A DNA stretch of 64,000 nt, from positions 144,884,001-144,948,000 of the forward strand of contig CM059584.1 of assembly GCA_030407085.1 (NCBI GenBank), in the 5' to 3' direction. The notes under the pieces were generated by a model. It did no database searches and had not been told where the DNA came from. It worked only from the letters and a program-made list of their open reading frames with translations. Shown here piece after piece: positions 59,960 through 64,000 of this stretch. Made by a program: the position numbers and the translations under genes. Every line of letters begins with the position of its first letter. The stretch's first letter is position 1. This DNA is from Trichopria drosophilae. Its lineage: Eukaryota; Arthropoda; Insecta; Hymenoptera; Diapriidae.

Positions 59960-61900
59960 AAGCGCAGATTTGTGGTTCCAAACAAGTCGTTTTTCCCATG
60001 CAACTCGAAGATGACGGAGTTAAATATGCTTCAATTTTTATATTCCATTCAGAGTGACCACGCTGTATGTCTGGATTGATCTCATCAAAGTGATGTCTCC
60101 AACATTTGTTTATTTACATTCCACACTTTGTATCATATGAATTAGAGGATCATATCCCCAAGAAATTAACATTTATTTACATCATTATAAATTAAAGCGG
60201 TCGAGGAATTTGCAAGTACTTATTGTTATATACATACCTACCATAAAAGAGACGAAGTTTGAGGTAACGCGTATATTCTTGGTCTCAATAATTAATTGTA
60301 TTTTGATACAACAAATTAGTTGGATGTACTAACAAACATTCTTGATTTCACTGGGTAGTAACAAACAATTAAACAGTTGGTTTAAGTCTAGAGAAAACTT
60401 AGTAGTTCCGACCCGAAGTTTTTTCGCCGTGTAACTCGACAATTACGGAATTCCGAAGGTTTCATTGCTTACACTCTATTCCAGTTACGTTTTACGTACA
60501 TATCGTTTGGTGTTTAAATGATGATCAAATTCTCTGAACAAATTGGCCTCGAGAACAGGAAACTTATTGAGAGAACACCACAAGCAATGTTGGCAAAATT
60601 TTCAAATTTCAGGAGAAATATATCCATCCAATTACGTTCGTTTAATATGTCCATCGACCCAAGTTAGATGATCTTCTTTGACAAAAATACTCAGTTTGCA
60701 AAATGCAAATACCAATTGTCGACTCAAATTTGTGATATATTTTGAACGTATCTATTGATAATAGTGCATTTCGCCTCCTTAAGGAAATACATATTTCTGG
60801 CCAGAAAACTAGGTGGATGTACAGCAAATTTTAGCATTCTCTACAGTCAACAAATCTGCAGTGTTACTCATCATTCATCCTCCATTAACTTATTTTTTCT
60901 ACTATCCCTCTCTTCCCGTCCATCTCTTCCTCTAACTTTCTATCTCATTCTCCCTCTGTGTTTCTTTAGATGTTAAAAGCTAAAAAATTGTCTTGAAAGA
61001 AGATATTTATAGCGATTTAAATGTGATGTGTCTTAGAATAATACTCTTTTGTCTTGAAATAATACAAAGGTGTATTTTCTAAATTTGTTGCAGTTTAGAT
61101 AGGTTTCATCAGTTATATTCCATTCTGAGTGACCACGCTTTCCGATTCATAGCGTTTGATGTTTAGATATGGCTGAAGTCAGGAGATTCTGCATTGTTCC
61201 TCAAAATGATTTGATTATCTTATTGTAGATCCACATTATAATTTGGTCGATGCAGCTAAAAGACAGTTCTCATCTGGACTTGAGGGCACCAAGCGGTTAG
61301 TTACCCAATGCATCCATTTTTTTGTTTAATGCTGTGATCTGTAGACGACAAATTCTTTAGATGTACTAACTACATTTTTGGTTACACCGAATATTATTAA
61401 CCAATTAATCAATTATTTTTTAATATGTACCTCACATATGTAGACCAAACGCAGTCCTCTTTCCAGCGTAGCGCGACGATGCACTTTCTTGGTTAAAATC
61501 CATGCAGAAAGACCAAGCTACTCGGTTGACACCATTTAGTGCTTAAATACTCCAATAGTAAAAAAAATATGGTGTATGTCCAAAGATGTATCTTGGTTGA
61601 GTTAATAACATATTCTTTGCTTCGACCTCGATCAAAGCTCTGTGAGCTTCAAATGATAAAGTGGTTAAAATGTGCTACCCGATTTCTTTGAACTGGTTGC
61701 AGCGACTAATTCATTTGTTTTTTTAGTTGGACGTTTAATCGTCTATACCGTCTATACCAACGTTTTTTCCCGTGTAGCTGGATCTGGGACGATGGTGGCA
61801 GATGAACGTAATTAGTTATCTTCGATTAATAATGACCAACTTGTCATGTTGATAGCTTTTGATGTTCTGAGAGTCTGTATGGCAGTGCGTCATTGCCAAA
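59960..61900. repeat. Highly diverged long tandem array (about five partial units)
   Basis: Two anchors recur in the same order. A tttttcccatgcaactcgaa-type anchor occurs at about 59,990, 60,420 (ttttttcgccgtgtaactcg), 61,460 (gcgtagcgcgacgatgcac) and 61,762 (ttttttcccgtgtagctgga). A ccattcagagtgaccacgct-type anchor occurs at about 60,045, 60,470 (weak), 61,118 (near-identical), 61,508 and 61,826. A third anchor, gatgtactaac followed by ttcttg/tttttgg, is at 60,324 and 61,366. Spacings vary from 310 to 640 bp. No protein-coding frame follows the units. Confidence 0.5.
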
Positions 61901-64000
61901 TTGTACCAGAACATAATTTTGTATGTCCTAGTCTATAGGCAGTAAAAAATGTTCATATATACAAAAGAATATAAGTTTATTTACTATTATTATGCAGAAT
62001 ATACTTATTGCAACATGACATTTGTAGAAGCAAAAATTATAAAATAAAACACCCCTCGCAAAACAATACTAGATATATATTGTTCAAGTTCAACGATCAT
62101 TTGTTGTATTGTTCCGAAATCACAAAGCTGCAACGGAGGTTAGGTCTGTCATTACTAGCATATAATAGTTAATAAACTAAAAAAATAGAATCGGTAACGA
62201 AAACAATCAAACTGTAATATCATAGGGTGATTCAACAAAAATGTTCGAGGTCCGAAGTTTTCCATGTATACTACATGAGAAAAAAACATTTAGACTAAAT
62301 ACTATTTAGAATACATGAGAAACTTCATATGCGCAAAGGCTTCATTAAATATCAACTAATTAAAAAAAAAACTTCGTCCCTTTTTTTTACATCTTGTACG
62401 CTTGTGGGTGCGGCAATATGAAAACTTTTAAAACAATATTATCCTGTGTATTTTTAGTCTACTCTTTTATAGATAGTGCTAAGAACAATATATAATATTG
62501 TGACAATGAAAAGCCCAGTTTAATTGTAAAATTCCTCCATGTACGCTTTATCCTAACAAATCCGAATAATATTCCTAACAATAATTTCATTACCAATTTT
62601 TTTTTACATATCATACTTAAAATATTGTTATACATCATTTTTATTCAAGGCCAACGAAATCCTTAATTGGAGTAAAGCATAAGTAATTTGGTTATTACGA
62701 CGATTAGTGTAATGAACTTCAAGCGATGAATTCATTGGTTGAGGTAATAAGTTGTTGTATGTACCAAGGAAATAGTTGCCTAACTCATTAATCAACTGTA
62801 GCCCTCAGTAATTAGCTCAGATTAGTCATCACATCAAAGTTTAGTGTAAGCAGCTTTTGGTAGGTATTGACTGCAGGACATCTGGATGGATTTGGTCGTT
62901 TATTTTATTGACTACATGTATTTTTTAGACATGAATAAGGTAAATTACTTGATACAAGCAACTAACCAATGATCCAGAAAAGTAATTAGGTTAAAAAAGT
63001 AATTAATATTTTAGAGCTACTATACCTGTGTCCATTTCTTTTATTTTCCTCGTCGATTTGTTAGTTTCCTCGTCTAATCACCTGAAACTTAGAACTTTAA
63101 GTGCGTTTTCCCGAAGTAGTAGAAAAATTTAATACAACAATGAAATAATACATACTGATGGAATACGACTTGTATTCTAATTTTACATTTATTTAAAAAT
63201 ATTTTGCACTATTAAGCCCGGCAGATGACAATTTATAATTCCTCCTCACATTAGTTTTTTTATAACTGATAACAAATGAAATATTTCCAACCGATACAAA
63301 TATTCTTTTTTTTTAATTCAATGTCGTATTGCCTATTCTTTTTAAGGGAACTTTGAATAATATTTAAACTATGTTGATTAATAGGTTGGCCGAGTCAGAG
63401 GGAAGTAAATTTTGAGGTGATGCCGAGTGTTTTATTCGAAGGATTTTCGACCGATTCGCAAGCCAAAATTATGCGTAACGCCAAATTACAAAATATTAGA
63501 ATGTTATTTTTGATTGTTCAACGCATTAAAATTCATATAAAATGTTACGCTAATTAACACTTTATTAGCAAATTAACATTCGCGAAACAAAATTTCTAAC
63601 ACTATTCATAAACGTACAATATAATTTAACTATTTTCCAATTGATTGAAATTAGAGCGACCTAATATTTTAAAATAGTAAGAACATTATCTTTAAAAAAA
63701 ATTTAAATCTCTTTTCCAAATTTGAATATCTACGCTCTAAAATTGTTGGAGTGAAATGTATTTCAAAGGAACGAAATTCATTTTTAGTGAAATGGAGTCC
63801 GATGAAGTAAATTATTTACTCTTTATAATATGGAAATTTTAGATTAAAAACTCTCGGAAATATCATGTAATAAAGTTGAGAATTGTGATTAACATTATCA
63901 AATAAAAAACCTAAAATTGTTTTCCAAAAGAAGATAAATTCAATATGTCTTGTTCTAACCTGCCACTCGTCTCCCGTCTGTCCCTATAAACAATAATATT
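61900..64000. other. AT-rich non-coding DNA to the right edge
   Basis: No gene, inverted-repeat element or tandem array was recognised here. Open frames are shorter than those expected of exons with any supporting signal. Confidence 0.4.

Noticed and set aside
1..64000. CRISPR arrays, tRNA or rRNA genes, telomeric TTAGG arrays
   Set aside because: No regularly spaced identical repeats, no A/B-box pairs in a cloverleaf, no rRNA core sequence and no TTAGG runs were seen.

Overview
This is an insect-type nuclear genomic window: AT-rich (roughly one third G+C by eye), gene-poor, full of decayed transposon debris, with short CpG-rich islands set in AT-rich sequence. No prokaryotic operon structure, rRNA, tRNA or CRISPR array is visible. 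Nearly all open frames of 60-150 codons look like chance frames in AT-rich or repeat DNA. The order is not certain. Paralogous SoxE-like genes and CpG-rich promoters would fit several holometabolous groups, Hymenoptera included.

Protein-coding content I can support is small. A first coding exon on the minus strand (12,771-12,961) encodes a SoxE-type N-terminus with the dimerisation motif and ends at a GT donor. Its HMG-box exons must lie beyond the left edge, which makes 1-12,770 its probable first intron. A second candidate first exon on the plus strand (43,387-43,480) also ends in a SoxE-like DAV..LLQG string at a GT donor, about 30 kb away and divergent. If real, the pair would be head-to-head SoxE paralogues. 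A third candidate first exon lies in the CpG island at 57.6-58.2 kb (plus). A GC3-rich open frame at 34.3-34.7 kb is unassigned.

Mobile-element content: decayed LINE remnants (28.2-28.9 kb plus; 50.9-53.3 kb minus, mosaic; a 3' tail at 3.3 kb minus); a fold-back element with a hammerhead-ribozyme-like core at its centre and a 13-bp flanking direct repeat (4,680-5,181); two further hammerhead-like motifs (5.3 kb and 45.67 kb, both minus); a clean hAT-like MITE with 8-bp target duplication (13,852-14,064); and several other TIR/fold-back elements at 16.2, 23.4, 32.3, 35.1, 40.5, 53.9-55.0, 59.4 and 59.7 kb.

Repeat architecture is the unusual part of the window. It includes a 1.17-kb element built almost wholly of degenerate TGGACGTCCA palindromes; a related small fold-back at 40.5 kb and a half copy near position 300; a dispersed family built from GTGCGTAAAAT/ATTTTACGCAC palindromes (33.2 kb and 58.5-59.1 kb); a 26-bp minisatellite of about 30 units (26.83-27.61 kb); cryptic old duplications of ACTAAT/ATTAGTAA-rich units (5.9-7.4 and 22.7-25.4 kb); a diverged long tandem array at 59.96-61.9 kb; and a scattered AATGGCGGAT / TGATTACGAAT family. 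Everything is read by eye; no alignment, folding or database search was run.
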